NCBI GenBank assembly: GCA_023489425.1
Contig: JAMDCG010000101.1
Span: 1 to 5,116, forward strand
Source of the DNA: Thermoplasmatota archaeon
Lineage (GTDB): Archaea; Thermoplasmatota; Thermoplasmata; Thermoplasmatales; Thermoplasmataceae
DNA length: 5,116 bases
Direction: 5' to 3'
Shown here: in pieces, positions 1 through 5,116 of the stretch
Numbering within the stretch: the stretch's first letter is position 1
Layout: each line of letters starts with the position of its first letter
The notes under the pieces: model-generated
The model's database searches: none
Told to the model about the DNA's origin: nothing
What the model saw: the letters and a program-made list of their open reading frames with translations, nothing else
Made by a program: the position numbers and the translations under genes

Positions 1-1746
1 CAATTTGATGAGATCAACAGGGTTTTAAGCAATGTAAATAATTTTGATGATCCATATGTATATCAGTTCGGATATGGAGATGGTGGAGGTGGACCAAATT
101 CCGAGATGCTGGAACTACTTGATTTCCTTCCCGAGGTAGCCAAAAATGCTAAACCAGAATTGAAGCAGGAAGAGTTTCTGAAAGATGTTATGAATAATTC
201 CAAAAATGCACCTGAGGTAAGTGGTGAGCTTTATGTTGAAACCCATAGGGGCGTTTATACTACAAATTACGGAATAAAGAGAAGAGTAGCATTACTGGAA
301 GACAGACTTACTGCCTGCGATTTTATAAAATCAGTTCTAAACTCTCATAATATAAGCCATCAACACAACGATCTATCAGAGGAATGGGAGACATTACTCA
401 CTGCCCAATTTCATGATGTTTTACCTGGTTCTGCTAATTATTATGCATACGATGAGGCTTTTTCTGATCTGGATAGGGCCATAAGAAATACGGAATCATT
501 TATCAATGAGAACTTAAAGGCCTACTGTAAAGAGATGAAAATTCCATTTGGAAACATGATTGTTAACACAAGTCAGTATAACATTAATTCTACCATAGAC
601 CTAAGAAGAAACACAATTTACATATCAGAAAAATCTGGAAAGGAAGAATCAAGCCAAAACATCAGTTTATCAGTTCCAAGTTTTACTCTAAATTTGAATG
701 ATAAGCCATTGAGTGTAAATAGTAATTCCCAGAATGACTTCGAAATTAAGAATGATAAGAATTCTGTTTTCATAAAGGGAAAATATTACAGCTTCATTGT
801 TGATGATAACTGTAATATAACAGTGGAAAGAGATGGAGGAATCATTTTTAGTGGTCATCTGGCAGTGCTGGAGGATGTGCCAGGTAGATTTGATGCCTGG
901 AATATAGATCTTGATACTCTAAACCCAGGAAATTTATTAAGCGAAAAGACAAAGAGTATGGATTTCAAGCAGGATGGCGTTAACACAATAGTATCTGTAA
1001 AAATATATTATGAGGATGATTCAATTATTGAGCAGAGGTTCATAATGAACCCTAACAATAGTTTTATTGAGGTAAGAAATAGAATAAATCTAAGGAACAG
1101 AGAAAAACTGGTAAAATTCTTCATAAATTCAAAAATTAAAAGCAAAACACTGAAGTGTGAAATTCCCTTTGGAATGGTTGAAAGAGATTTCTCTGATGAT
1201 AAAAATAAGGCAAAGTTTGAGTTCCCTGCCCTAAGATTTGTCAACTGGTCTGATCAATCAAAGGGTTTTTCTATCGTAGCAAGGGAGCTACATGGTTACA
1301 GTTTCGTAAATGATACACTGGGCATTAGTCTCCTGAAAGCACCACTGTACCCGAATCCATTTTCAGATGGTAAAGAGACAGAAGTTACATTTTTCATTCT
1401 TCCTGAGAAGGACTACAAAAAGGTTTACAGAGAACTGAACTTTGTTTTCCATCCACCCATAGTCATTGATCATGCAGGCGAAACCAATATGAAATATAAT
1501 GATCAGTTACTAAAAGTAACAGAGGATGATATAATAATTGAGAACATAAAGGAGACCGAGAATGGAAAGGGTGTACTGTTGAGGTCATATGCACTTGAAA
1601 ATGGAGGAAAACTGGACATTTCAAGTAAACATAAATTTGGCCTTGAAGAATCTAATATGCTGGAAGATAAAAGAGGAAAAGTGAATGATTCCATAGAATA
1701 TGGAAAGTATCAGATCAGGAATATAATATTGAATTTTAAAAAATAA
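1..1746 (+). CDS. GH38 alpha-mannosidase, 5'-truncated by the window edge
   Basis: The reading frame is open from base 1, and the ATG at 106 is internal, so 581 C-terminal residues of a longer protein are present. Numbering from the edge, the GH38 signature QFGYGDGGGGP lies at residues 22-32, HRGVYTTNYGIKRR near 82-95 in the helical middle domain, and QFHDVLPGSANYY at about 136-148. The His of QFHD (about 138) matches the family's C-terminal zinc ligand. The other zinc ligands and the nucleophilic Asp should lie in the missing N-terminal part. From about residue 230 onward the sequence is beta-rich and fits the GH38 C-terminal sandwich domain. The family hydrolyses alpha-mannosides with retention of configuration, and archaeal members usually have 900-1000 residues, so roughly 350-400 are missing here. 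No signal peptide can be judged. The actual substrate (glycans, oligosaccharides) is unknown. Family assignment is firm. Confidence 0.93.
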   Translation, partial: QFDEINRVLSNVNNFDDPYVYQFGYGDGGGGPNSEMLELLDFLPEVAKNAKPELKQEEFLKDVMNNSKNAPEVSGELYVETHRGVYTTNYGIKRRVALLEDRLTACDFIKSVLNSHNISHQHNDLSEEWETLLTAQFHDVLPGSANYYAYDEAFSDLDRAIRNTESFINENLKAYCKEMKIPFGNMIVNTSQYNINSTIDLRRNTIYISEKSGKEESSQNISLSVPSFTLNLNDKPLSVNSNSQNDFEIKNDKNSVFIKGKYYSFIVDDNCNITVERDGGIIFSGHLAVLEDVPGRFDAWNIDLDTLNPGNLLSEKTKSMDFKQDGVNTIVSVKIYYEDDSIIEQRFIMNPNNSFIEVRNRINLRNREKLVKFFINSKIKSKTLKCEIPFGMVERDFSDDKNKAKFEFPALRFVNWSDQSKGFSIVARELHGYSFVNDTLGISLLKAPLYPNPFSDGKETEVTFFILPEKDYKKVYRELNFVFHPPIVIDHAGETNMKYNDQLLKVTEDDIIIENIKETENGKGVLLRSYALENGGKLDISSKHKFGLEESNMLEDKRGKVNDSIEYGKYQIRNIILNFKK

Positions 1747-1792
1747 TTCTATTAAGAAACATCACCTGAAATAAAGTGTTAAAACCAGCCCC

Positions 1793-1806
1793 TTTTATTT
1801 TTTTTA
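1793..1806 (+). terminator. T-tract terminator after the mannosidase gene
   Basis: Four T, one A and eight T in a row on the plus strand begin 46 nt after the mannosidase stop codon. Archaeal RNA polymerase terminates at T-rich tracts without needing a hairpin, and no strong hairpin is seen before this one. It would also separate the mannosidase transcript from the convergent permease gene. Confidence 0.55.
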
Positions 1807-1889
1807 TACTTTGAAAGTTGTTATTGCTTAAACATTTCTATCGTCATGATCTGGAATAATATTAATTTTCATAAGAAAGAGTCACCTGT

Positions 1890-1906
1890 CTATACCCTTA
1901 GTATAG
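1890..1906 (-). other. Short hairpin spanning the permease stop codon
   Basis: CTATAC and GTATAG form a perfect 6-bp inverted repeat around a 5-nt loop, and the permease TAG stop is the last triplet of the repeat on the minus strand. It could mark or stabilise the 3' end of the permease mRNA. It is short and AT-rich, so chance is a real alternative. Confidence 0.25.
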
Positions 1907-2648
1907 TTATGATTTCAAGTAAAGAAACACCGATAAAAACTATTCCAAGAAAATAGTATATGGTGCTATCCTTCATCTTGAGTGCCTGTTTGGCAAAATA
2001 AAACCCAGAAATGAGGGAGATAGCTCCAATTAGTATACCTCCAAAAATGTCAATACTATTGAGAAGGAAATAACCTGTGGATCCGCTTATGGCAGATACA
2101 AACATGGCTAATGTTGCAGTACCCACCATAGTTTTCGGATCCATGGAATAGAGAATCATCATTACTGCAATGAACATAATTCCTCCACTTGTTCCAAGAG
2201 TGCCTGTTAATATTCCTATTGGTATACTGATTACCAATCCTGCCAGATATGGATGAGAAATCTGCTTCCTGGTCAGAGAAAGACCTTTCTTTGCCCTTCT
2301 AAAGGATTGCACTGCCATCAATAATGCCATTATTGTGAATACTATTTCAAGTGGTCTGTCACTTATGAAAATTGCTACGTGTGCACCTATTTGAGCACCT
2401 ATAAGGGCTCCACCACCCAGAATTAATCCTATCCTCCAGTCAATTCTCTTTCCCCTGGTATACACATAAACAACGGATGAAGTTGTTATCACATCTACTA
2501 GAAGACTAGTGCCAACTGCAATATGGAAACTATATCCCAGAAAAGTCATTGCGGGAACAACAACAATTACACCACTTGAGCCTGTAATTCCTGTTAGAAC
2601 TCCGGTAATTATACCTATCAAAGAGAATACTCCTAAACTTTCAATCAT
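1890..2648 (-). CDS. TauE/SafE-family (DUF81) membrane permease
   Basis: This is an intact 252-residue, strongly hydrophobic protein, the usual length for the family, with about eight membrane segments. It shows the family's internal duplication. In the first half are VLTGITGSSGVIVVVP (17-32) and HIAVGTSLLVDVITTSS (42-58). In the second half are ILTGTLGTSGGIMFIAV (146-162) and KTMVGTATLAMFVSAISG (172-189). A basic loop (RRAKKG, 117-122) lies between the halves. Known members carry sulfite, sulfoacetate, taurine-derived anions or other small organic anions across the cytoplasmic membrane. The substrate here cannot be read from the sequence, and neither neighbour is a sulfur gene. ATG at 2648 is chosen because the first membrane segment starts directly after it and GATGATC, a weak match to the archaeal ribosome-binding sequence, lies about 8 nt upstream. 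The gene converges on the mannosidase and appears monocistronic. Confidence 0.92.
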   Translation of the reverse strand: MIESLGVFSLIGIITGVLTGITGSSGVIVVVPAMTFLGYSFHIAVGTSLLVDVITTSSVVYVYTRGKRIDWRIGLILGGGALIGAQIGAHVAIFISDRPLEIVFTIMALLMAVQSFRRAKKGLSLTRKQISHPYLAGLVISIPIGILTGTLGTSGGIMFIAVMMILYSMDPKTMVGTATLAMFVSAISGSTGYFLLNSIDIFGGILIGAISLISGFYFAKQALKMKDSTIYYFLGIVFIGVSLLEIITILRV

Positions 2649-2673
2649 TATATTCAGATCATCAAATTTTTTC

Positions 2674-2684
2674 TTTATTTATTA
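2674..2684. promoter_or_regulatory. AT-rich box, possible TATA element for both divergent genes
   Basis: TTTATTTATTA on the plus strand lies about 24 nt before the ATG at 2701, the spacing expected for a leaderless archaeal transcript. Read on the minus strand (TAATAAATAAA), its centre is about 31 nt before the permease ATG at 2648, which would give a leader of only a few nucleotides. It is the best TATA-like element in the 52-nt gap, but the whole gap is AT-rich. Confidence 0.4.
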
Positions 2685-2700
2685 TGGAATTCTGCATGGT

Positions 2701-2883
2701 ATGCTTAAAAAGAATATTACTTTTTTTGATGTGGATAATAAAAAGTATAATTTTATAGATGAAAATAACCAAAAATATATCACCAGAAGTGTCTCCCAAT
2801 ATATTGAACCAGGATTTATAGACTTAAAGTTAGATATTATTATATGTGCGAGGAAAGGAAGAAGAATCTCCCTTATGATGTAA
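2701..2883 (+). CDS. Small hypothetical protein, 60 residues, doubtful
   Basis: I do not recognise this ORF. From ATG 2701 it encodes 60 residues: an N-terminal polar part rich in Lys, Asn and Asp (MLKKNITFFDVDNKKYNF), then a stretch ending PGFIDLKLDIIICARKGRR with a basic tail. There is no signal peptide, membrane segment or metal-binding motif. The frame is open further left, but only as the antisense of the permease gene, so the start is placed at the first ATG past that gene. A TATA-like box about 24 nt upstream fits leaderless expression, and there is no ribosome-binding site. It is divergent from the permease and convergent with the broken gene that ends at 2908. In such AT-rich DNA an ORF of this size could arise by chance, or it could be a remnant. 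Confidence 0.3.
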   Translation: MLKKNITFFDVDNKKYNFIDENNQKYITRSVSQYIEPGFIDLKLDIIICARKGRRISLMM

Positions 2884-2907
2884 AGATTAGAATCCTCATC
2901 TTAGAAT

Positions 2908-3454
2908 TTAATCATAACGATCCATTTCATTGATTCCACTAGTATCCAAATCATTTTTGGAATTCTCCTTGACCAAATAAGGAAAAACCTGGACAGAACT
3001 TATCCATTTGCCTAGATCGCCATCAATTTCGTTTATAAGCTCTCCCTGTATTATTGAAACTGAATTTTTGTCTAAACCATGACCTTCGTGGTGAGGATTT
3101 ACCTGCCGAATTGTTACGATGGCACATCTGGCTTCTTCCTGAGGATCATACTCTCATACCTTTCGGGAATAACACTATGAAAGAGTTTCCAGATAGTAAT
3201 CCAGAAAATGATATTTGAATTTAGCAAAAAATCCATAGAGAGCAGACAGATATTATCTAGAAACTCAGACAGGGAAGTCAATAAAGAATGAAGCTGCCAT
3301 TTCTTATTCCGGATGATATTGTTTATACAGGCTTCATTCATAACGGGACGGTCATTTCGAGGATTTCCCAATGTGATTCATCATATGCATGGATCAGCTG
3401 TTGCCTTTCCTGTTGGTATCCGGTTCATGTAAAGATGGCTCCGCGGGATGCCAT
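2908..3454 (-). pseudogene. Frame-broken gene downstream of the ferredoxin, family unknown
   Basis: An ATG overlaps the ferredoxin stop (TGATG) and opens MASRGAIFT before a TGA at 3425-3427. The same frame continues with protein-like sequence (QQLIHAYDESHWEILEM) to a stop at 3338-3340. Between about 3157 and 3337 protein-like pieces switch frame (for example KFKYHFLDYYLETLS and VIPERYE). The last piece, 2908-3153, is an 81-codon open frame without a usable start. It begins EYDPQEEARCAIVTIRQVN and contains NPHHEGHGLDKNS, LGKWISSVQVFPYLVKEN and a TAA stop. VIPERYE can be joined to YDPQEEARC by a single small shift at the repeated TATGA around 3154-3163. I infer one original protein of about 180 residues, co-transcribed and translationally coupled with the ferredoxin and now inactivated by several lesions. 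I do not recognise the family. The intact C-terminal piece could instead belong to a different gene. Confidence 0.55.
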
Positions 3455-3455
3455 C
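3434..3455 (-). other. GC-rich hairpin at the ferredoxin stop codon
   Basis: GATGGC and GCCATC form a 6-bp inverted repeat around a GC-rich 10-nt loop (TCCGCGGGAT on the plus strand). It overlaps the ferredoxin stop codon and the start of the broken downstream gene. On the minus strand it is followed only by TTTAC, so it is a poor terminator. It may affect coupling between the two genes or may simply result from a GC-rich coding sequence. Confidence 0.25.
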
Positions 3456-3762
3456 AGTTTCTCGGCTCCAATCTTATTGCTTTCTCAGGGCATGCCGTAA
3501 CGCAATCGCTGCAAGAGTGACATCTGTCCAGACCAGGAGTGCCGGCAATCCTGTTTCCGTGAGCCCTTGCTTTTATGCGTCCGAGAAAATTCAGACCTGA
3601 AATTTCACTGGATGTTCTGGGTCTGATTTCAAAAACCTCATATGGGCAGACTTTTACACATTCACCCTTCGCTTCACATTTTGCCGGGTCCACCCTGGGG
3701 ATAACGCCTGAAGCATCGGATTTACAATAGGTGCCTTTCTTTTGAACTCCGTCACCACTCAT
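3454..3762 (-). CDS. Two-cluster ferredoxin, bacterial type
   Basis: This is an intact 102-residue soluble iron-sulfur electron carrier. Motif I is C29-x5-C35-x3-C39-P40 (CEAKGECVKVCP), where the usual second cysteine is Lys32. Motif II is a complete C81-x2-C84-x2-C87-x3-C91-P92 (CHSCSDCVTACP). By analogy with other ferredoxins lacking that cysteine, cluster I is probably [3Fe-4S] and cluster II [4Fe-4S]. One further cysteine (C13) sits near the N terminus. The pattern CEAKGECVKVCPYEVFEI, a basic linker (GRIKARAHG, 61-69) and ACPEKAIRL near the end resemble a bacterial family of about 100 residues more than the longer Thermoplasma/Sulfolobus zinc ferredoxins, which carry a His-rich N-terminal extension absent here. 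Its redox partner is unknown. ATG 3762 is the only plausible start. It heads a two-gene unit whose second gene is broken, and its DNA is visibly richer in G+C than its flanks, consistent with transfer. Confidence 0.92.
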   Translation of the reverse strand: MSGDGVQKKGTYCKSDASGVIPRVDPAKCEAKGECVKVCPYEVFEIRPRTSSEISGLNFLGRIKARAHGNRIAGTPGLDRCHSCSDCVTACPEKAIRLEPRN

Positions 3763-3790
3763 CTGCTTTACCCTTCGTCCATAACTAGAG

Positions 3791-3800
3791 AATATATAAA
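3791..3800 (-). promoter_or_regulatory. TATA box of the ferredoxin gene
   Basis: TTTATATATT on the minus strand is a strong archaeal TATA box centred about 33 nt before the ferredoxin ATG. Initiation about 25 nt downstream would leave a leader of only some 7-9 nt with no ribosome-binding sequence, the near-leaderless arrangement common in Thermoplasmatales. Confidence 0.6.
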
Positions 3801-4281
3801 CTCCGGCTTTATTCTTCTACCAGCAAGCAATGCTGATTGCCTTGAGAAAATGACTTCGTTAACAACTATCCAGTGTGTTAGTGCTAGCTAAAGGTATTTT
3901 AAAGACTAATATGAATTTTTCAAACGTTTTTTTATTTCATCCGTTTTCTGTTTTCATGCATACTTCAGATAGCTTCTGGTGGAACCTCTTTTTAAGGTCT
4001 AACTATTCGTAATCTGCTTCAACCTTTTTTTCGGGATATATTGTTTTAGTTTAGATTATACAATTAATTTCATTGTAAATGGACCTTTGTTGAATGTATG
4101 AAACTTCGGAAAGTAAGAAAAGAGCCATCGGATGGATTTTAACCTCAGACCTGCTGATTAATAATTACAAACATATGCGTCTTTAGAGAGGAGAAATTGA
4201 TTTATCTGGAAACTTTCTATTTCCTTAAAGATTCAGGTTCAGGATTTAGTGGCAATGTATCAAGTTACTCCATCTGAAGTT
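3801..4281. other. 481-bp stretch with no supportable gene
   Basis: This lies between the ferredoxin promoter and the 3' end of vapC. All frames are interrupted. The longest protein-like pieces are a 39-codon minus-strand frame (3768-3887, without ATG, overlapping the ferredoxin promoter) and a 26-codon plus-strand piece at 4197-4277. Two runs of seven T on the plus strand (3927-3933 and 4025-4031) have no plus-strand gene upstream to terminate. No tRNA, inverted-repeat element ends or array was found. It is most likely eroded former coding sequence. Confidence 0.5.
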
Positions 4282-4683
4282 TTATATGATTATCATGTCA
4301 AGGTCAGTTACCTTTGCAATCTGTATAAAATCTCGATCAAGTGTAACTATTCTATCTGTTCCCGTTTCGATCGCAATGCCAGCTATCAGAGTATCAAGTG
4401 CATTAATTGGAAGACCAAGTTTAAATAGTCTTCCCATTATGCGAGATGCCTCTTCGGCAGAATTCTGATCAAGTGGAAATACAATAGATCGTCTGAGAAA
4501 ACTCCTAATATTCCTCTCCTCAACTTTCATTCCCTTGTGAAAAACTGGGGTAAATAGTTCATATTGAGAAATTACTGTAGTATATACGCTCTCCCGATTA
4601 CTCTCTATTTCCTCCACTATAGACTTGGTTTTCACTCCACCTTTTAAGAAATCTATTATGGCTGAAGTGTCAAAAAGAATCAT
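4282..4683 (-). CDS. vapC: VapC-type PIN-domain ribonuclease toxin
   Basis: This 133-residue protein is a complete single PIN domain of typical VapC length. The acidic metal-binding set is present: D5 in MILFDTSAIIDFLKG, E42 in SQYELF, D97 in NALDTLIAG, and D116 with D118 in VTLDRDF. Such residues bind Mg or Mn ions for endoribonuclease activity. VapC toxins cut RNA (often tRNA or rRNA) and arrest translation until restrained by the cognate VapB. The RNA target here is unknown. The start codon overlaps the vapB stop by 4 nt (ATGA), so translation is coupled and the antitoxin is made first. All active-site residues are kept, so the toxin looks functional. No clear terminator follows. Confidence 0.93.
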   Translation of the reverse strand: MILFDTSAIIDFLKGGVKTKSIVEEIESNRESVYTTVISQYELFTPVFHKGMKVEERNIRSFLRRSIVFPLDQNSAEEASRIMGRLFKLGLPINALDTLIAGIAIETGTDRIVTLDRDFIQIAKVTDLDMIII

Positions 4684-4895
4684 GCTCTAATCTTAGCTCC
4701 ATTTCTAATTGCCTTTAAGTCTGTCTCAATCAGGTCAATGGCCTCTGATTCAGATAATGAACTCCAAAGAGGTAAGAGACTTCCTTTCCTTTTCAACAAC
4801 TCTTCTATTGCATCACTAAAGCTCTCGTTTGGCCCTTTTACCTCTTTCAATTTTTTGTATACGTCATCTCTGAGTGCAATGTTTTTGGTGGACAT
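4680..4895 (-). CDS. vapB: VapB antitoxin, DUF217/COG1753 type
   Basis: This is a 71-residue antitoxin upstream of and overlapping vapC. The N-terminal half (MSTKNIALRDDVYKKLKEVK, then ESFSDAIEELLKRKG at about 24-38) matches the DUF217 pattern of a short strand followed by helices, a ribbon-helix-helix-like DNA-binding and dimerisation domain. The acidic C-terminal half (SESEAIDLIETDL, about 48-60) ends in a basic tail and is the part expected to wrap the toxin and block its active site. The start is placed at ATG 4895, because family members begin MSTK or similar and because the best TATA box puts transcription initiation near 4899. An in-frame ATG at 4913 would add six residues (MYVYLH) but would lie upstream of that initiation point. 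It probably represses its own promoter together with VapC. Confidence 0.88.
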   Translation of the reverse strand: MSTKNIALRDDVYKKLKEVKGPNESFSDAIEELLKRKGSLLPLWSSLSESEAIDLIETDLKAIRNGAKIRA

Positions 4896-4899
4896 ATGT

Positions 4900-4917
4900 A
4901 GATATACATACATATCT
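4900..4917. promoter_or_regulatory. Inverted repeat, candidate vapBC operator
   Basis: AGATAT-ACATAC-ATATCT is a perfect 6-bp inverted repeat with a 6-nt spacer, placed between the TATA-like box and the vapB start and covering the predicted initiation site. A second 8-bp palindrome, ACATATGT (4892-4899), adjoins it at the start codon. VapB proteins of this type bind such palindromes to repress their own operon, so this is a fitting operator, although AT-rich palindromes also arise by chance. Confidence 0.45.
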
Positions 4918-4920
4918 GTG

Positions 4921-4929
4921 TATTAAAAA
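4921..4929 (-). promoter_or_regulatory. TATA-like box of the vapBC operon
   Basis: TTTTTAATA on the minus strand is centred about 30 nt before the ATG at 4895, giving a leader of a few nucleotides. It is only 12 nt from the alternative start at 4913, which argues against that start. No ribosome-binding sequence precedes vapB. Confidence 0.4.
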
Positions 4930-5116
4930 TTTTTGTTGCTTTTTTCCTGATTGGAATCGACATTGATTTCAATTGCCTCTGTAAATAGCATAAAGTGCCC
5001 CCTTAGTTTGAAATGTCCTTAAACGATTTCAAATTCCATTTGAGGATAAGAGGTACTGTAGAGAAGCTCTTCATGTCATCCAAGACATTTACAGGATAGG
5101 AACCAGTAAGGGTTCA
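4930..5116. other. Right-edge stretch without a supported gene
   Basis: The longest pieces are a minus-strand stretch of about 35 codons that starts after a stop at the very edge (containing YPVNVLDDMKSF) and a 28-codon plus-strand ORF at 5013-5099. Neither has a recognisable motif or translation signals. They may be remnants of a gene outside the window or chance. Confidence 0.4.

Noticed and set aside
1008..1694. Two minus-strand ORFs inside the mannosidase gene
   Set aside because: They are antisense shadows of a well-supported GH38 coding sequence and have low-complexity Ser/Phe/Leu-rich products.
2646..2766. Minus-strand frame of about 38 codons behind a GGTGAT sequence, ending just before the permease start
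   Set aside because: The GGTGAT-TTG spacing is good, but the product is only an AT-driven run of Ile, Phe and Lys codons with no similarity I recognise.
3114..3371. 85-codon minus-strand ORF starting at a TTG
   Set aside because: It begins inside the broken gene downstream of the ferredoxin, has no ribosome-binding site or known motif, and is best read as one frame of that pseudogene (it contains the VIPERYE piece).
3288..3500. 70-codon plus-strand ORF
   Set aside because: It lies antisense to the 3' end of the ferredoxin gene and to the broken gene. The minus-strand frames are the more protein-like ones.
3927..4031. Two T7 runs on the plus strand that could be terminators
   Set aside because: There is no plus-strand gene upstream for them to terminate, and on the minus strand they would be A runs.
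4231..4243. Tandem TTCAGG-TTCAGG and GGTTCAGGAT, resembling a tRNA T-loop
   Set aside because: There is no matching acceptor stem, anticodon arm or CCA-proximal pairing around it. It is only a two-copy hexamer.
4197..4277. 26-codon plus-strand ORF from TTG behind GAGAGGAG
   Set aside because: The purine-rich sequence is too close to the TTG, the product is very short, and no family is recognisable.
4738..4926. 62-codon plus-strand ORF opposite vapB
   Set aside because: It is the antisense shadow of the antitoxin gene, which has clear family motifs and an overlap with vapC.

Overview
The window looks like chromosomal DNA from an acidophilic or thermophilic archaeon, most probably a member or relative of the Thermoplasmatales. 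The evidence is an AT-rich genome, heavy use of AGA/AGG and ATA codons, TATA boxes 24-33 nt upstream of start codons with little or no 5' leader, a T-tract terminator, a VapB antitoxin of the DUF217/COG1753 type that is common in archaea, and an archaeal-style GH38 alpha-mannosidase. No rRNA, tRNA or CRISPR array is visible, so the assignment is an inference from gene content and style.

Left part (1-2907): a GH38 alpha-mannosidase enters from the left edge without its N-terminal catalytic part and ends at 1746, followed by a T-tract terminator. Convergent to it is an intact TauE/SafE-family membrane permease on the minus strand (1890-2648). Beyond the permease start, an AT-rich promoter box may also serve a small, unrecognised plus-strand ORF (2701-2883).

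Middle (2908-3800): a short minus-strand operon whose sequence is visibly richer in G+C than its flanks. It starts with a near-leaderless promoter and an intact 102-residue ferredoxin whose closest look-alikes are bacterial. A second gene begins at the ferredoxin stop codon (TGATG overlap). This second gene is broken: protein-like sequence appears in successive pieces in different frames, interrupted by stops, and ends in an 81-codon open piece that has no start codon. I read it as a decaying pseudogene of unknown family.

Right part (3801-5116): about 480 bp with no supportable gene, then a minus-strand vapBC toxin-antitoxin operon (RHH-type antitoxin VapB and PIN-domain RNase VapC) with a 4-nt ATGA overlap. 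Its promoter region contains an inverted repeat that could be the autoregulatory operator. The last 187 bp hold no gene that I can support.

The genes do not form one pathway. They are a sugar hydrolase, an anion permease, an electron carrier and a toxin-antitoxin pair. Gene decay, the bacterial-type ferredoxin, long non-coding gaps and a toxin-antitoxin module together suggest a region of accessory DNA under erosion. I see no convincing new multi-gene system. The most unusual items are the broken ferredoxin partner gene and the putative vapBC operator.
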